From positions 3,162,001 through 3,226,000 of the forward strand of contig NZ_CP109785.1 of assembly GCF_025913575.1 (NCBI RefSeq): a stretch of DNA of 64,000 nucleotides. Direction: 5' to 3'. The stretch is from Halocatena marina (GTDB lineage Archaea; Halobacteriota; Halobacteria; Halobacteriales; Haloarculaceae). Of this stretch, positions 17,256 through 25,887 are shown in pieces. The notes beneath the pieces are model-generated. The model saw only the letters and a program-made list of their open reading frames with translations, was not told the origin of the DNA and searched no databases. The position numbers were made by a program, and so were the translations under genes. Numbering within the stretch: the stretch's first letter is position 1; every line of letters starts with the position of its first letter.

Positions 17256-18017
17256 CTACTGAAAGCCACGCAGTGGTTGTGCTTGTGAGCTTTCTTCGGT
17301 TTGGGCCTGCTGCATCCGTTTTGCGAATCGTTCGCGTGCTTCTCGAATCTCTTCTGCCTGCTCGATGAGCGACGTGGTGTCGATGTCGATGTCTGCAATC
17401 GGTGAAATTCCGTGTTCGAGGAGGACTCGAGATGCTTTCGGGTCCGGAAACTGTGGATTTGCCTCGACAATGAGACCGACGCCCGTCAGATTCGCCCCAA
17501 TTGCTTCGTGGAGGAGCGCTCCAGTCGGCCCACTAACCAATCCACTCTGTCTGGGCGGAACGATCCCTTCGCGGTCGAGATGTGAAATACCGTCTCCCGT
17601 TGCAACGCCGAACAGCTCCGGCGAATTCTCCGTACCGATCTCACCGTCGGCGACGCCCTGCTCAGGGAGCCCGCTGAGAAACAACGGTGTGATTCCGTTT
17701 GCTGCGATCCAATCGACAATGCAGCTCGCAAATGTCTCTGTGCTATCTGATGAGATCGGAACGTCGCTATGAAGCACGAGCAGGTCACGCTCGGCGTCAG
17801 CGTAGAGCCTGACGGGAGGTCTGAGCACCGAATCGTCCCCGCGATAGACAGCTACAGACGGGAGACCACCACACTGAACGCTCGCGTAGTACGTCATATC
17901 GAATGTGTCGATAAGGTGGTCAGTTGCGATCTTTCCGACGAGTCCGACACCCGGAAGCCCCTCGATAAGCATTGGATCATCGAGGTCAATGTCTGTTTGG
18001 AGTTTGATGGACGCCAT
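17256..18017 (-). CDS. PAC2-family protein (proteasome assembly chaperone-like)
   Basis: A 253-residue cytoplasmic protein of the archaeal PAC2/COG2047 family: LIEGLPGVGLVGKIATDHLI near the start, LFLSGLPEQG in the middle, SGPTGALLHEAI and VEANPQFPDPKASRVLLE further on, ending in a charged helical tail of about 40 residues (EEIREARERFAKRM). The name comes from distant relation to eukaryotic proteasome assembly chaperone 2; a role in archaeal proteasome maturation is inferred only. A TATA-like TTAAG lies about 30 nt upstream of the ATG at 18017. It is convergent with aroD, with 7 bp between stops. Confidence 0.88.
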   Translation of the reverse strand: MASIKLQTDIDLDDPMLIEGLPGVGLVGKIATDHLIDTFDMTYYASVQCGGLPSVAVYRGDDSVLRPPVRLYADAERDLLVLHSDVPISSDSTETFASCIVDWIAANGITPLFLSGLPEQGVADGEIGTENSPELFGVATGDGISHLDREGIVPPRQSGLVSGPTGALLHEAIGANLTGVGLIVEANPQFPDPKASRVLLEHGISPIADIDIDTTSLIEQAEEIREARERFAKRMQQAQTEESSQAQPLRGFQ

Positions 18018-18157
18018 ATATCAAACACACGCGTGGTGATGACTTAACGTTCTGCTCGATGCGTATGCTCGAACAACAGTGAACTCTCCGCGCCAGTGGG
18101 ACAGAACGAGGCGAGGGCTTCCGTAACGCACAAACCCGCTGCTGGCAAAGCTGCGTC

Positions 18158-19063
18158 ATGGTTCTCGAGCGGTACGAGTCTTTTATCGATGATTTCGACG
18201 CGTTTCGTGCGGCCTGTGAGCGGTCGCTTCCGTCTGTGGTTCGGGTGAACACCATCAAGACGACTGTCGAACGAGCGCGTGCAGCCCTCGAAGCAGGGGG
18301 CTACGCATACGAGCCCTGCGAGTGGCACCCCAAGCTCCTCCGTCTGGAAACAGATAGCCCTGGTACGTCGTGGCCGTACTTTCACGGCTGGCTGTACGGG
18401 CAAGAAGAGGTCTCAGCACTCCCCGCTCTCGTCCTTGATCCGAGTCCGGGTGAGCGCATCTTCGACGTCTGTGCTGCACCTGGCAGCAAAACAACACAGC
18501 TCGCTGCTATGATGAACGACACTGGAATCTGCGTGGCGAACGACGCCAATCTCGGGCGTATCTCTGCGCTTCGATCGAACGCCGAGCGCTGTGGCGTTTC
18601 AAATCTCGCAATTACGCATGGTGATGCCCGCCACGCCTCACTCAAGCCATTTGACGGAGAACTGTTCGATCGAACGCTCGTCGATGTGCCGTGCTCGTGT
18701 GAGGGCACGGTCCGGAAGAATCCGACCGTGCTTGAGGAGTGGAGCCGCGAACAGATCAAGGGTGTCGCAGGTGTCCAACGCGGCATTCTCAAGCGAGCGA
18801 TACAGGTAACCCGACCCGGCGGAACGGTCGTCTACTCCACTTGTACGTTCGCTCCTGAGGAAAACGAAGCCGTCCTCGATCACGTACTCGCAGCTGAGGA
18901 CTGTCGCATCCGTTCGTTCGACGCACCGCTGGAGACTCGTCCCGGCGTGACCGAGTGGAACGGTGAACAGTTCGATCCGAGCGTTCAACACGCAAAGCGC
19001 ATCTACCCGCATTTGAACGACACGGGTGGCTTTTTCTGTGCGAAACTGGAGGTAGAGGCGTGA
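18158..19063 (+). CDS. RsmB/NOP-family RNA (cytosine-5-)-methyltransferase
   Basis: A 301-residue SAM-dependent methyltransferase making m5C in rRNA or tRNA. After an N-terminal RNA-binding part (residues 1-95) comes motif I FDVCAAPGSKTTQLAAMM (about 107-124), then the two cysteines of the mechanism, in DVPCSCEGTVRKNP and STCTFAPEENE, and a C-terminal strand GGFFCAKLEVEA. Target RNA is not decidable from sequence; NSUN/Trm4-like homologues act on tRNA C48/49. The next gene starts inside its stop codon (GTGA), so the two are coupled. Confidence 0.93.
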   Translation: MVLERYESFIDDFDAFRAACERSLPSVVRVNTIKTTVERARAALEAGGYAYEPCEWHPKLLRLETDSPGTSWPYFHGWLYGQEEVSALPALVLDPSPGERIFDVCAAPGSKTTQLAAMMNDTGICVANDANLGRISALRSNAERCGVSNLAITHGDARHASLKPFDGELFDRTLVDVPCSCEGTVRKNPTVLEEWSREQIKGVAGVQRGILKRAIQVTRPGGTVVYSTCTFAPEENEAVLDHVLAAEDCRIRSFDAPLETRPGVTEWNGEQFDPSVQHAKRIYPHLNDTGGFFCAKLEVEA

Positions 19064-19572
19064 GCGAACAGAATATCGGCCAGCAGTTCGACCGCTTGCC
19101 CGCAACATCGACAGAGCGAGTTGTTGACGGTCGGCCGACCCGCGAGGAAGTGCTCGCGTGGTGGGACGAACGGTTCGGTGTTCCGCCTGACGTCTTCGAT
19201 GGTCACACGTTCTGGGAGAAAGGCTCGGGAAAGCTCTGGGCGTTCTCTGGCGACGTACCTTCACCAGCCACGATCGAGGCGCTTGGCATCACGTTCCTCC
19301 GCGTCCGCCAAGAGCATTGGAAACCCACGACGGACGCCGTCCAACGCTTCGGGCAACATGCCACGAAAAATGTCATCGATCTTGAAGACGAGCAAGCCCG
19401 TGCGTTCGTCGCTGGTGAGGATCAAGAACGAGCGTGGGACGGCGACTGGGGCTATCTGATTGTTACACACACTATTGCAGGCGAACCGGAGCCGCTCGGG
19501 GTTGGTCTCTACGTGTACGGCGAACTCCGCTCACAGATTCCGAAAGGACGACGACGCAACATCTCACAATGA
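19060..19572 (+). CDS. DUF7122-type protein coupled to the RNA methyltransferase
   Basis: A 170-residue protein with GTG start at 19060 overlapping the preceding stop. It has TREEVLAWWDERFGVPPDVF, WEKGSGKLWAFS, then RVRQEHWKPTTDAVQRFG and a basic end (PKGRRRNIS). This looks like the C-terminal RNA-binding (PUA-like) region that bacterial RsmF/YebU-type methyltransferases carry in one chain; here it is a separate gene. The inference is that it supplies RNA binding to the upstream enzyme. The DUF number is from memory and less sure than the layout. Confidence 0.78.
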   Translation: MSEQNIGQQFDRLPATSTERVVDGRPTREEVLAWWDERFGVPPDVFDGHTFWEKGSGKLWAFSGDVPSPATIEALGITFLRVRQEHWKPTTDAVQRFGQHATKNVIDLEDEQARAFVAGEDQERAWDGDWGYLIVTHTIAGEPEPLGVGLYVYGELRSQIPKGRRRNISQ

Positions 19573-19789
19573 GACAACGGTCAGGGTAGACACAAAAGGA
19601 CGAATTGTCATCCCCATCGAAGTTCGAAAACAACTCGGGCTACGGCCTGGGAGCGAGGTGACTGTGACTGCTACGAATGGACGGGCAATTATCGAACCGG
19701 AATCCGACCCCGAGCAGCTAATGTGCGACCTAGAGGCGATGATCGACGAAGCGGTCACGAATCGTGATCGCCGACTCGATTCACGATAG
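19568..19789 (+). pseudogene. AbrB/SpoVT-type DNA-binding protein lacking a start codon
   Basis: From about 19568 the frame encodes ETTVRVDTKGRIVIPIEVRK and QLGLRPGSEVTVTATNG, a clear swapped-hairpin AbrB domain, then a tail typical of VapB/MazE antitoxins (about 72 residues in all). There is no in-frame ATG, GTG or TTG at the expected place. An ATG at 19570 is in another frame and meets a stop after six codons. The frame does reach upstream TTG codons inside the preceding gene (for example at 19460), but that would overlap it by over 100 bp. A small indel or a decayed gene is the simplest reading. Confidence 0.6.
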
Positions 19790-20007
19790 CTTCGATGGAC
19801 AAATCGAGCTGTTGATGATTACAATGAACGAGGCGTTCCGTGGTGCAGGACAGACGAAAGTGGATGTGGGATGTGGGGCTTATCTCTCGCTGAAGATTAT
19901 TTGCTTCCCAACCGCCTACGCATCCCATCACTGAGATACGACATCGCGGCGTCGAACGTGGTGACATCACTCTCGTGTTTCTCTAGATCTGCCACCGACC
20001 CAGTTAC
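19790..20007. other. Intergenic remnant after the AbrB-type gene
   Basis: A GTG at 19764 opens a frame beginning MIADSIHDSFDGQ, which superficially resembles the start of a VapC PIN toxin but has no later PIN motifs and soon stops. It may be the eroded toxin partner of the AbrB-type antitoxin. Nothing else is visible. Confidence 0.3.
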
Positions 20008-21522
20008 TCATTTTTCACGAATCGTCCCTCCGCTCAATCCGTCCCACGCCACACGGTAGCCGAGGTGTGAGAGAACAGCGCTCGTGTCATCGATTCCGTC
20101 CTCGTCGAGAACGGTTGCAACGGCGGAAAGTGACATTCCAGATTCAATTTGTTCGTCAATTCGTTCGAGGACAGCAGGCCGGACGAGCGTTCGTCCGACG
20201 CGCGCGTGTTCAGGGAACGCCTTTGCTTCGATCGCGGATTCGCTGACAGCGTACGCGGTGGCGAGTGCTTCGAGGGTCACAACATCGTGCGTGGGTACAA
20301 GTTCGTTCGGAAGATCGTCGGCGCTTTGCTCGACCAACTCGGCTTCGTGACGACGGAGCGCATCCCGAACGTCTTTGAGACGGACAGTGCCGCTGTAGGG
20401 AATGGCACGGTGATCGAGCGATTCGATCTGTTCGCCAACACCGAGCGATTCGTCCACAGCGACGAGCAGTTCCACGTCTTCGAGGTCAGCGAGTCGGGAG
20501 AGTTTCTTCTCGACGTATGCGGGGGTCCAAAAGCCCATGATTTCGAAGAACACGCGGAAATCCGCGCTGTGGGGCTGCCAGTCGAACGCAAAATCCGGAA
20601 TAACGACGTGGGCACCCGCTGCCAGCGGCTCTGGTTCGCGCACAAGGGTCCAATCGAGATCGAGACTCGAAAACCGGGCCGCAAAGTCACTCTCGACGCC
20701 GCTGTCGAACGTCATCTCCGTGACGGGGTCCACGTCGGGAACAGAAACATCCTCATGCGTGAGCTGGAGCCTGCGTTCGGTGCCGCGGTCGTCAATGGAC
20801 GCTTGGAGGTGCCACTCGGGCGCGCGGGCAATCGTACGGAGGAGGCGTGCAAACCGCGTACCATAGCGACGAGAGCGTCGAAAGAGCGCGTCGGGACCCG
20901 TGATGTGAACCGTCCGTCCTGCGTCCGTCTTCTCGATCTCGTACATCAACCGCAGCCGTTTGACCGCCGAAACGAGAGCCTTCGGATCCGAACTGCGCAC
21001 CCGGACGTCGGTAGCGTCGAACAGCGCAGTTTGGGCGAGCGACAGATCGTACTGATCGAGCAATTCGTCAGGGCTCCATCGAGCGTCGAACGCGGTCATG
21101 ACCTGCCGAGCATCGAGATCGTCGTAGAGGCACGCGTCGAGTTTGTCTGGCGAGACTGAGAGACGCTCTGCGGCCCGTGAGAGCGCTTCAGTGCGTTCTG
21201 ATTCGGTGACAACACCGATCGCTTTTGCTGCCTCGAACACCGTCCGGCGGGCATGCACTGGCTCGATTGGTGATTGGGTCTCGAACACCGCTTCGCGTTC
21301 GAGTAACTTTGCGAATCCCCGAACCAGTTTGAAATCGTCCGACTCGCGTTCGATGGCAGTCAGCGCCTCATCCAGCGCTTCATGCTGTTCTCCGACATGA
21401 CCTTGATAGACGCCGAGAACACGCGCAGCGAGCGCACGATGATCGTCGCTCGCGTGATCGACGAACTGTGGATGGTAGCCTCCGCTTGCGCGAGAGACAC
21501 GAAGGAGATCTTTCGTGAGCAT
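20008..21522 (-). CDS. DUF790 nuclease Bax1, partner of XPB
   Basis: A 504-residue protein of the DUF790 family, known in archaea as Bax1, a structure-specific endonuclease that works with the XPB helicase in nucleotide excision repair-like processing. Recognisable parts are the N-terminal MLTKDLLRVSRASGGYHPQF, a helical middle, then a nuclease-like region with VVIPDFAFDWQP, FFEIMGFWTPAYVEKKLSRL and LLVAVDESLG, resembling a restriction-type (PD-D/E-x-K) fold. A C-terminal segment (about 430-500) adds helix-turn-helix-like repeats (MSLSAVATVLDEDGIDD). It starts 2 bp after the XPB stop, so the pair is one transcript. Confidence 0.88.
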   Translation of the reverse strand: MLTKDLLRVSRASGGYHPQFVDHASDDHRALAARVLGVYQGHVGEQHEALDEALTAIERESDDFKLVRGFAKLLEREAVFETQSPIEPVHARRTVFEAAKAIGVVTESERTEALSRAAERLSVSPDKLDACLYDDLDARQVMTAFDARWSPDELLDQYDLSLAQTALFDATDVRVRSSDPKALVSAVKRLRLMYEIEKTDAGRTVHITGPDALFRRSRRYGTRFARLLRTIARAPEWHLQASIDDRGTERRLQLTHEDVSVPDVDPVTEMTFDSGVESDFAARFSSLDLDWTLVREPEPLAAGAHVVIPDFAFDWQPHSADFRVFFEIMGFWTPAYVEKKLSRLADLEDVELLVAVDESLGVGEQIESLDHRAIPYSGTVRLKDVRDALRRHEAELVEQSADDLPNELVPTHDVVTLEALATAYAVSESAIEAKAFPEHARVGRTLVRPAVLERIDEQIESGMSLSAVATVLDEDGIDDTSAVLSHLGYRVAWDGLSGGTIREK

Positions 21523-21524
21523 CG

Positions 21525-22877
21525 TTACCGACGCCTCCGTGAGATGCGTTCTTCTGCTGTCTCTTCGGTCACGATCTCATACAGCAGCGCTCGCTCGCCG
21601 TCTGTCTTCGGTCGCAGTATTCGACCGAGCCGCTGTGTGAACTCGCGCTGACTGCCACTCCCTGCCAGCACGACACCGACGTTTGCGTCGGGGACATCGA
21701 CGCCCTCATCGAGGACGTTGGCAGTGACGACCCGCGAGTACGTCCCATCACGGAACCGATCGAGAATTTCGCGGCGCTCGGTCGTTCCGGTGTGATGAGT
21801 GATTGCCGGGATGAGAAAGCGTTCTGCGAGCCGATAGACGAACTCCGTTGAGGCAGCGAACACGATGATACGGTCGTCTCGGTGGCGATCGAGGATGGTC
21901 GTGAGTTCATCGACTTTTCCATCCGCGTTCATCATAATGTCGCGGGCGCGTTGTTTTGCTAACAACGCCTCCCGTGCTCTCGGATCGGTGCCAGAGCGCA
22001 TCACCAGCTTCTGATAGTCACTCCCCTGACGGAGGGTCAGATTCGAACGCTTCAGGTAGTCAGTGAACGTCTCTTGGGCGTGTTCGTAGCGTTCTCTTTC
22101 GTCGGCAGTGAGTGAGACAGTGAGGCGTTTGATGTCGTAGGGTGCGAGGTGCTCACCAGCGAGATCATCCACAGCGAGGCGGTAGACACATTCACCGATC
22201 AGTTCCGCAACGACCTCGTGTGCGTCGTCAGGTCGTTCGAACGTAGCGGTGAGACCCATACGAGCGGGAGCTGCGAGCAATCGAGCAATATCCCGGTAGC
22301 CCTCGCCACCAAGATGATGGACTTCATCGAAAATCACGAGACCGAAACGGTCGCCAATGTCATCAGCCCGCAGGTACGCGGAATCGTACGTCGATACGGT
22401 TACGTTTTCGATCCGCTGTTCACCACCACCGAGTTGACCCACGGGGACTGCGAATTCCTCGCACAGTTCTCGACGCCACTGATCGAGAAGATCGATCGTC
22501 GGAACGACGACGAGCGTCGGAACCGAGAGTGCTTCGATGGCCCCGATACCGATAACGGTCTTCCCGCTACCAGTTGGTAGTTCGAGCACACCGCGACCGT
22601 TGTTCTCTCGCCACGCCGCAAGCGCCGCCTCTTGATACTCCCTGAGTTCATACGTAGAAGAGAGATCGAGCGACGGAATCGATAGTCGTGATGTGTAGTC
22701 AACCGACTGTTCGTCGAGAGCCCCAATGAGATCAGAATAGCGGTACGCGGGCGCTCTGAAAGCCTCAGAACGTGGATCGTAATCGATACTGGGGAGATCA
22801 AGATCAGGTTTGGACACAGAGTCAGCGTGTGCTCCGTCGATACGGATGGTTCCGTCTTCGAACGAGAGCGTCAGCAC
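21525..22877 (-). CDS. XPB-type DNA repair helicase (SF2)
   Basis: A 450-residue ATP-dependent DNA helicase/translocase. An N-terminal damage-recognition-like domain (1-75) is followed by helicase domain 1 with Walker A LELPTGSGKTVIGIGA, DEVHHL as motif II and LTATFERPDD as motif III, and domain 2 with ANVLDEGVDVPDANVGVVLA and motif VI QRLGRILRP. It lacks the long N-terminal extension of eukaryotic XPB, as is normal in archaea. Directly upstream of and coupled to the Bax1 gene, the known archaeal XPB-Bax1 arrangement for unwinding and incising damaged DNA. Confidence 0.93.
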   Translation of the reverse strand: MLTLSFEDGTIRIDGAHADSVSKPDLDLPSIDYDPRSEAFRAPAYRYSDLIGALDEQSVDYTSRLSIPSLDLSSTYELREYQEAALAAWRENNGRGVLELPTGSGKTVIGIGAIEALSVPTLVVVPTIDLLDQWRRELCEEFAVPVGQLGGGEQRIENVTVSTYDSAYLRADDIGDRFGLVIFDEVHHLGGEGYRDIARLLAAPARMGLTATFERPDDAHEVVAELIGECVYRLAVDDLAGEHLAPYDIKRLTVSLTADERERYEHAQETFTDYLKRSNLTLRQGSDYQKLVMRSGTDPRAREALLAKQRARDIMMNADGKVDELTTILDRHRDDRIIVFAASTEFVYRLAERFLIPAITHHTGTTERREILDRFRDGTYSRVVTANVLDEGVDVPDANVGVVLAGSGSQREFTQRLGRILRPKTDGERALLYEIVTEETAEERISRRRR

Positions 22878-22984
22878 AGTAGTCCGGTACGTGATTTACG
22901 AGACTAAAGCTTCCCCTTCGATCTAGCGTCGGCCAGTTCAGCGAGGACGCGTCATTTTTTACGCTCGAAATCATCCATAGACAC

Positions 22985-23437
22985 GTGGCTATCACGGACA
23001 AAATCTATCTCAAAAACCATCGCCAGATCGTCTCCCAACTCGAAACGTCCATCCCAAAAAGCGCGTTCGCGGGCGCAACGATGGACGTTCTCTACTCCGG
23101 TGAGGGGCTTTCACAACTCGACGATGCGACCCGTGATCGACTCCTCGATTTTGCGAGTGACTTCCTCGATTGCGAGACGGAAGCGGAGCTCTACACCGGC
23201 TACCCCGAACGAGCGTTCATCCGCTATCTCCTCTCGCTGCGCGAACAGGGACTCGGGCCGGATGCGATCGTGGATGTGATGGGCGATGACTACATGCTCT
23301 ATGCGTATCCTGGCGATGTCCTCTCGTTTCTCGATGATTCCGTGCGAACGCTCGAAGCTGTCGAGGATCTCGCACACGTAGACGAGAACGAAAGCGCTGC
23401 GAGAGCCGCTGCTGATAGAATTCGGAAGATAACATGA
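22985..23437 (+). CDS. Conserved haloarchaeal protein, function unknown (150 aa)
   Basis: A 150-residue acidic soluble protein starting with GTG at 22985 (MAITDKIYLKNHRQIVSQLE). Predicted mostly helical, with FASDFLDCETEAELYTGYPE and AIVDVMGDDYMLYAYPGDVL, and an Ala-rich final helix. No catalytic motif or membrane segment is seen. It is divergent from the XPB-Bax1 operon with a 107-bp shared promoter region, so coregulation with repair genes is possible but unproven. Confidence 0.75.
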   Translation: MAITDKIYLKNHRQIVSQLETSIPKSAFAGATMDVLYSGEGLSQLDDATRDRLLDFASDFLDCETEAELYTGYPERAFIRYLLSLREQGLGPDAIVDVMGDDYMLYAYPGDVLSFLDDSVRTLEAVEDLAHVDENESAARAAADRIRKIT

Positions 23438-23769
23438 AGCAGCACCCACAGCTAAGCGCGAGACAAACAATCCAAGAGAACTGTTGAAAGTGCCCCGAAC
23501 CTTCCCGTCTCATCGGTTTCTGCAGATGACATTTGGAGTGTCTCCAGTTGCGCCATCCAACCGTTTTGATTGCTAATGGTCCGTGGGAAGGAATGTCGAA
23601 TGATCTTTTATACGGGGCACGTGATTGTATGACAGTCCCAAAGGTATACCTTACGCCTAGTATACACGGCCATTTATAAATCTATTGTCAAAATTGAGAA
23701 TCACTTGCGGATGAGAGGGTATCTTATGACAGAAATGTTAATTAATGTACATTGGCGTTCAAATAATGT
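23438..23769. other. Intergenic region with a perfect 12-bp palindrome
   Basis: The 332 bp between two converging genes contain AAGGTATACCTT, a perfect palindrome, at 23641-23652, followed within 20 nt by CTAGTATAC and then TTTATAAAT at about 23673. TATA-like boxes with no gene to serve are odd. An ATG at 23711 opens a frame that soon runs antisense into htpX; an antisense transcript there is possible. No protein gene is supported. Confidence 0.5.
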
Positions 23770-24636
23770 TCATGTTTTTGATATTTCTTGTTCAAGTGTC
23801 TGCAGACGATCAACACGATCTCCAACAGCAGGATGGGTTCGGAACCATTTGGTGAGTCGTGTTTCCACGTCTTTGAACATCAGAGCGTTCGTTCCGGCGC
23901 GTGCCCGGAGGTCGTCGCTCGGAACCGAATCCATTCTTCCGCTGATTTTCATAAGGGCAGACGCGAGGGCCGAGGGGTTCCCCGTGATGCTCGCTGCCCC
24001 TCGGTCAGCAGCGAATTCGCGGTAGCGCGACAACAACCGAAGAACGAGTGTCGAAGCGATCCACACGCCAGCCGAAGAAGCGAGTGCGACCCAGAGGTAC
24101 TGGTTGCCACTGTCACCGTCCTCAAACATCCATCCCCAACGGAGGACAAAGTACGCCATCGTCGTGATACCAGAAGCGATCGTCATAATCGCCATGTCAC
24201 GGTGCATGACGTGTGCGAGTTCGTGAGCGAGTACGCCATCGAGTTCGTCCTCATCGAGCGTTTCGAGCAGGGCACTCGTCACGCACACGACTGCCGTTTC
24301 CTGAGAGCGCCCCACAGCGAACGCATTGGGGACCCGTGTATCAGCGACAGCAACGTTCGGTGGAGGAAGGTCTGCCTGCCGAGCAAGTCGCCCGATCCGT
24401 GCGTGGAGGTCAGGATATTCAGATTCGCTCACAATCTGTCCACCCATGCTCTTGAGAGCAAGCTTGTGGCTCCAAAGGAACTGAAGCACAGACACAGCCC
24501 CAATGGCTGCCACGACCGCGAGTTGTTCATTGAAGTACACAGCGAGAACTGCTGCGAAGCCGACGTACAACACTCCCATGAGGAGTAATACACCAACCAT
24601 TCGGAGGTAGAGGGACCAATCCCGCCGGAAGACCAT
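23770..24636 (-). CDS. htpX: HtpX-like membrane zinc metalloprotease (M48)
   Basis: A 288-residue protease of the cell membrane. Two N-terminal helices (about 9-34 and 36-60) precede the catalytic domain; the zinc motif HELAH is at 138-142, followed by a further hydrophobic pair (about 150-198) and the third-ligand region RYREFAADRGAA. PNAFAVGRSQETAVVCVT upstream is also typical. HtpX proteases degrade damaged membrane proteins. Full length for the family. It is isolated from its neighbours and probably has its own promoter; the region before its ATG at 24636 is AT-rich. Confidence 0.93.
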   Translation of the reverse strand: MVFRRDWSLYLRMVGVLLLMGVLYVGFAAVLAVYFNEQLAVVAAIGAVSVLQFLWSHKLALKSMGGQIVSESEYPDLHARIGRLARQADLPPPNVAVADTRVPNAFAVGRSQETAVVCVTSALLETLDEDELDGVLAHELAHVMHRDMAIMTIASGITTMAYFVLRWGWMFEDGDSGNQYLWVALASSAGVWIASTLVLRLLSRYREFAADRGAASITGNPSALASALMKISGRMDSVPSDDLRARAGTNALMFKDVETRLTKWFRTHPAVGDRVDRLQTLEQEISKT

Positions 24637-24746
24637 ACTAACACTTCGATCGACAGGTCAATAAACGTTCTTGCTGAGAACAACTATCTGAATGATTTCT
24701 ATTTTTGTAGAGGATCGTGGAACCGCGAGGAGAGAGTCTGTCACTG

Positions 24747-25154
24747 TCAGCCCAACCGATACGACTCGTCGGTGTCGGTATCATCGAGATCATCGAGAAC
24801 GATGACGTCCTCGTCATTGTAGTCATCGAGTTGCTGGGTGAGTTCCGTCACGTAGCGTTTGTACTCATCGAGCTGCTCTCTGAGGTGTTCAGCCTCAAGT
24901 TCGAGCCGTTCGTGTTCACGAACAAAGCTCTTCGGGACCTCGATTTTCGGCGGAAAGCTCTCTTGCTCGGCTCCGTTGTCGTTGATTTCGTGTTCTGGAA
25001 CGACTCGGACCTGACCATCGTGGGCAACGAGCTGGTCTACATAATCGCGGAAGACCGCTGACAGTGAAATATCTCGTTCCTCTGCGATATCCCTCAGCAC
25101 CTCAAATACATCTTCGTTGACACGAAACGAGATCGTCTTATTCTTGTTGCCCAT
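24747..25154 (-). CDS. Ribbon-helix-helix protein with coiled-coil tail
   Basis: A 135-residue protein. Residues 5-50 (KTISFRVNEDVFEVLRDIAE, then ERDISLSAVFRDYVDQLV) form a CopG/Arc-type ribbon-helix-helix DNA-binding domain. Residues 80-115 are a strongly charged heptad-like helix (HERLELEAEHLREQLDEYKRY), probably a coiled coil, and the end is acidic. The RHH unit binds DNA as a dimer; the coiled coil could join dimers into higher assemblies. No toxin lies next to it, so it is more likely a regulator or chromosomal protein than an antitoxin. Confidence 0.8.
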   Translation of the reverse strand: MGNKNKTISFRVNEDVFEVLRDIAEERDISLSAVFRDYVDQLVAHDGQVRVVPEHEINDNGAEQESFPPKIEVPKSFVREHERLELEAEHLREQLDEYKRYVTELTQQLDDYNDEDVIVLDDLDDTDTDESYRLG

Positions 25155-25295
25155 CGGTGTACAATATTCATTCTACCCACTTAATCGTTCGTCAGACAGC
25201 GACTCAGTCGCCGTTGACGGACAACAGCCAGAACCTGACAATTGAATGTCGTTTTTTGTTCGCCGAATTAGTCGATATCGCACCACGGCGTCGTG

Positions 25296-25886
25296 CTACA
25301 TCGACGGTTCGGGACTAGCTTCTTCATCAAGTTTTTCGAGCGCACTCATGGCGCTCTGTTTATACTCATCGACGGAGCGTGCATACTGTTCGTCAGCCAT
25401 CCGAGCGTATTCGGTGTTCGCGTCCGCAATTGTCTCGACGCGTTCGATGGTTCGCATCGCGGTTTCGGCGACCCAGCGATCGCGTGTTCCGGCGTCGATA
25501 ATCGAAATCGACTCGGGACGCAGCGAGACGTTTACGGTACCGTCGTCAGTTTCGTACGTCCGGGGCTTACCGACGATCGCAACGTACGACGGTGGCTCCG
25601 TTTCGCGGAGGACACCCGCTGCCTCGGGCTGGTACTGTCCAGCGTATACGAAGAACGTACCTGTTGGGTCGATGACGCGGCCCTGCCAGTACTCACTCTC
25701 TGAGCCGACGTCTTCCGTTTCGGTGAGCGTCCCGACGACGAACACCCGGTTTGCGCGCTCGCCGGTCGGGAGAAGCGCATAGACAGGCGCGCGCTCTTCG
25801 TTCGATTCCTTGAACGTGTAGGTAGCGTCGTTGAATTCGCGGGCGAACACCCGTCGAGCAACTTCGCGGGAAGGAGCAGCAGACAT
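25296..25886 (-). CDS. rpap3: RPA-associated protein (Rpap3-type, COG3390)
   Basis: A 196-residue OB-fold protein, the partner of archaeal replication protein A. It begins MSAAPSREVARRVFAREFND, has RVFVVGTLTETEDVG and WQGRVIDPTGTFFVYAGQYQ (OB strands), then a helical C-terminal part. The start at 25886 sits next to the stop of the RPA gene (25888), so the pair forms an operon; a longer frame to 26006 would overlap RPA by 120 bp. In Haloferax the rpa3-rpap3 pair of the same sizes is a known single-stranded DNA-binding unit in repair and replication. Confidence 0.87.
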   Translation of the reverse strand: MSAAPSREVARRVFAREFNDATYTFKESNEERAPVYALLPTGERANRVFVVGTLTETEDVGSESEYWQGRVIDPTGTFFVYAGQYQPEAAGVLRETEPPSYVAIVGKPRTYETDDGTVNVSLRPESISIIDAGTRDRWVAETAMRTIERVETIADANTEYARMADEQYARSVDEYKQSAMSALEKLDEEASPEPSM

Positions 25887-25887
25887 G

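Noticed and set aside
20149..21159. Long plus-strand open frame opposite the Bax1 gene
   Set aside because: It mirrors the GC-rich codon pattern of the true minus-strand gene; the product has no family features and many Arg, Val and Glu residues typical of antisense frames.
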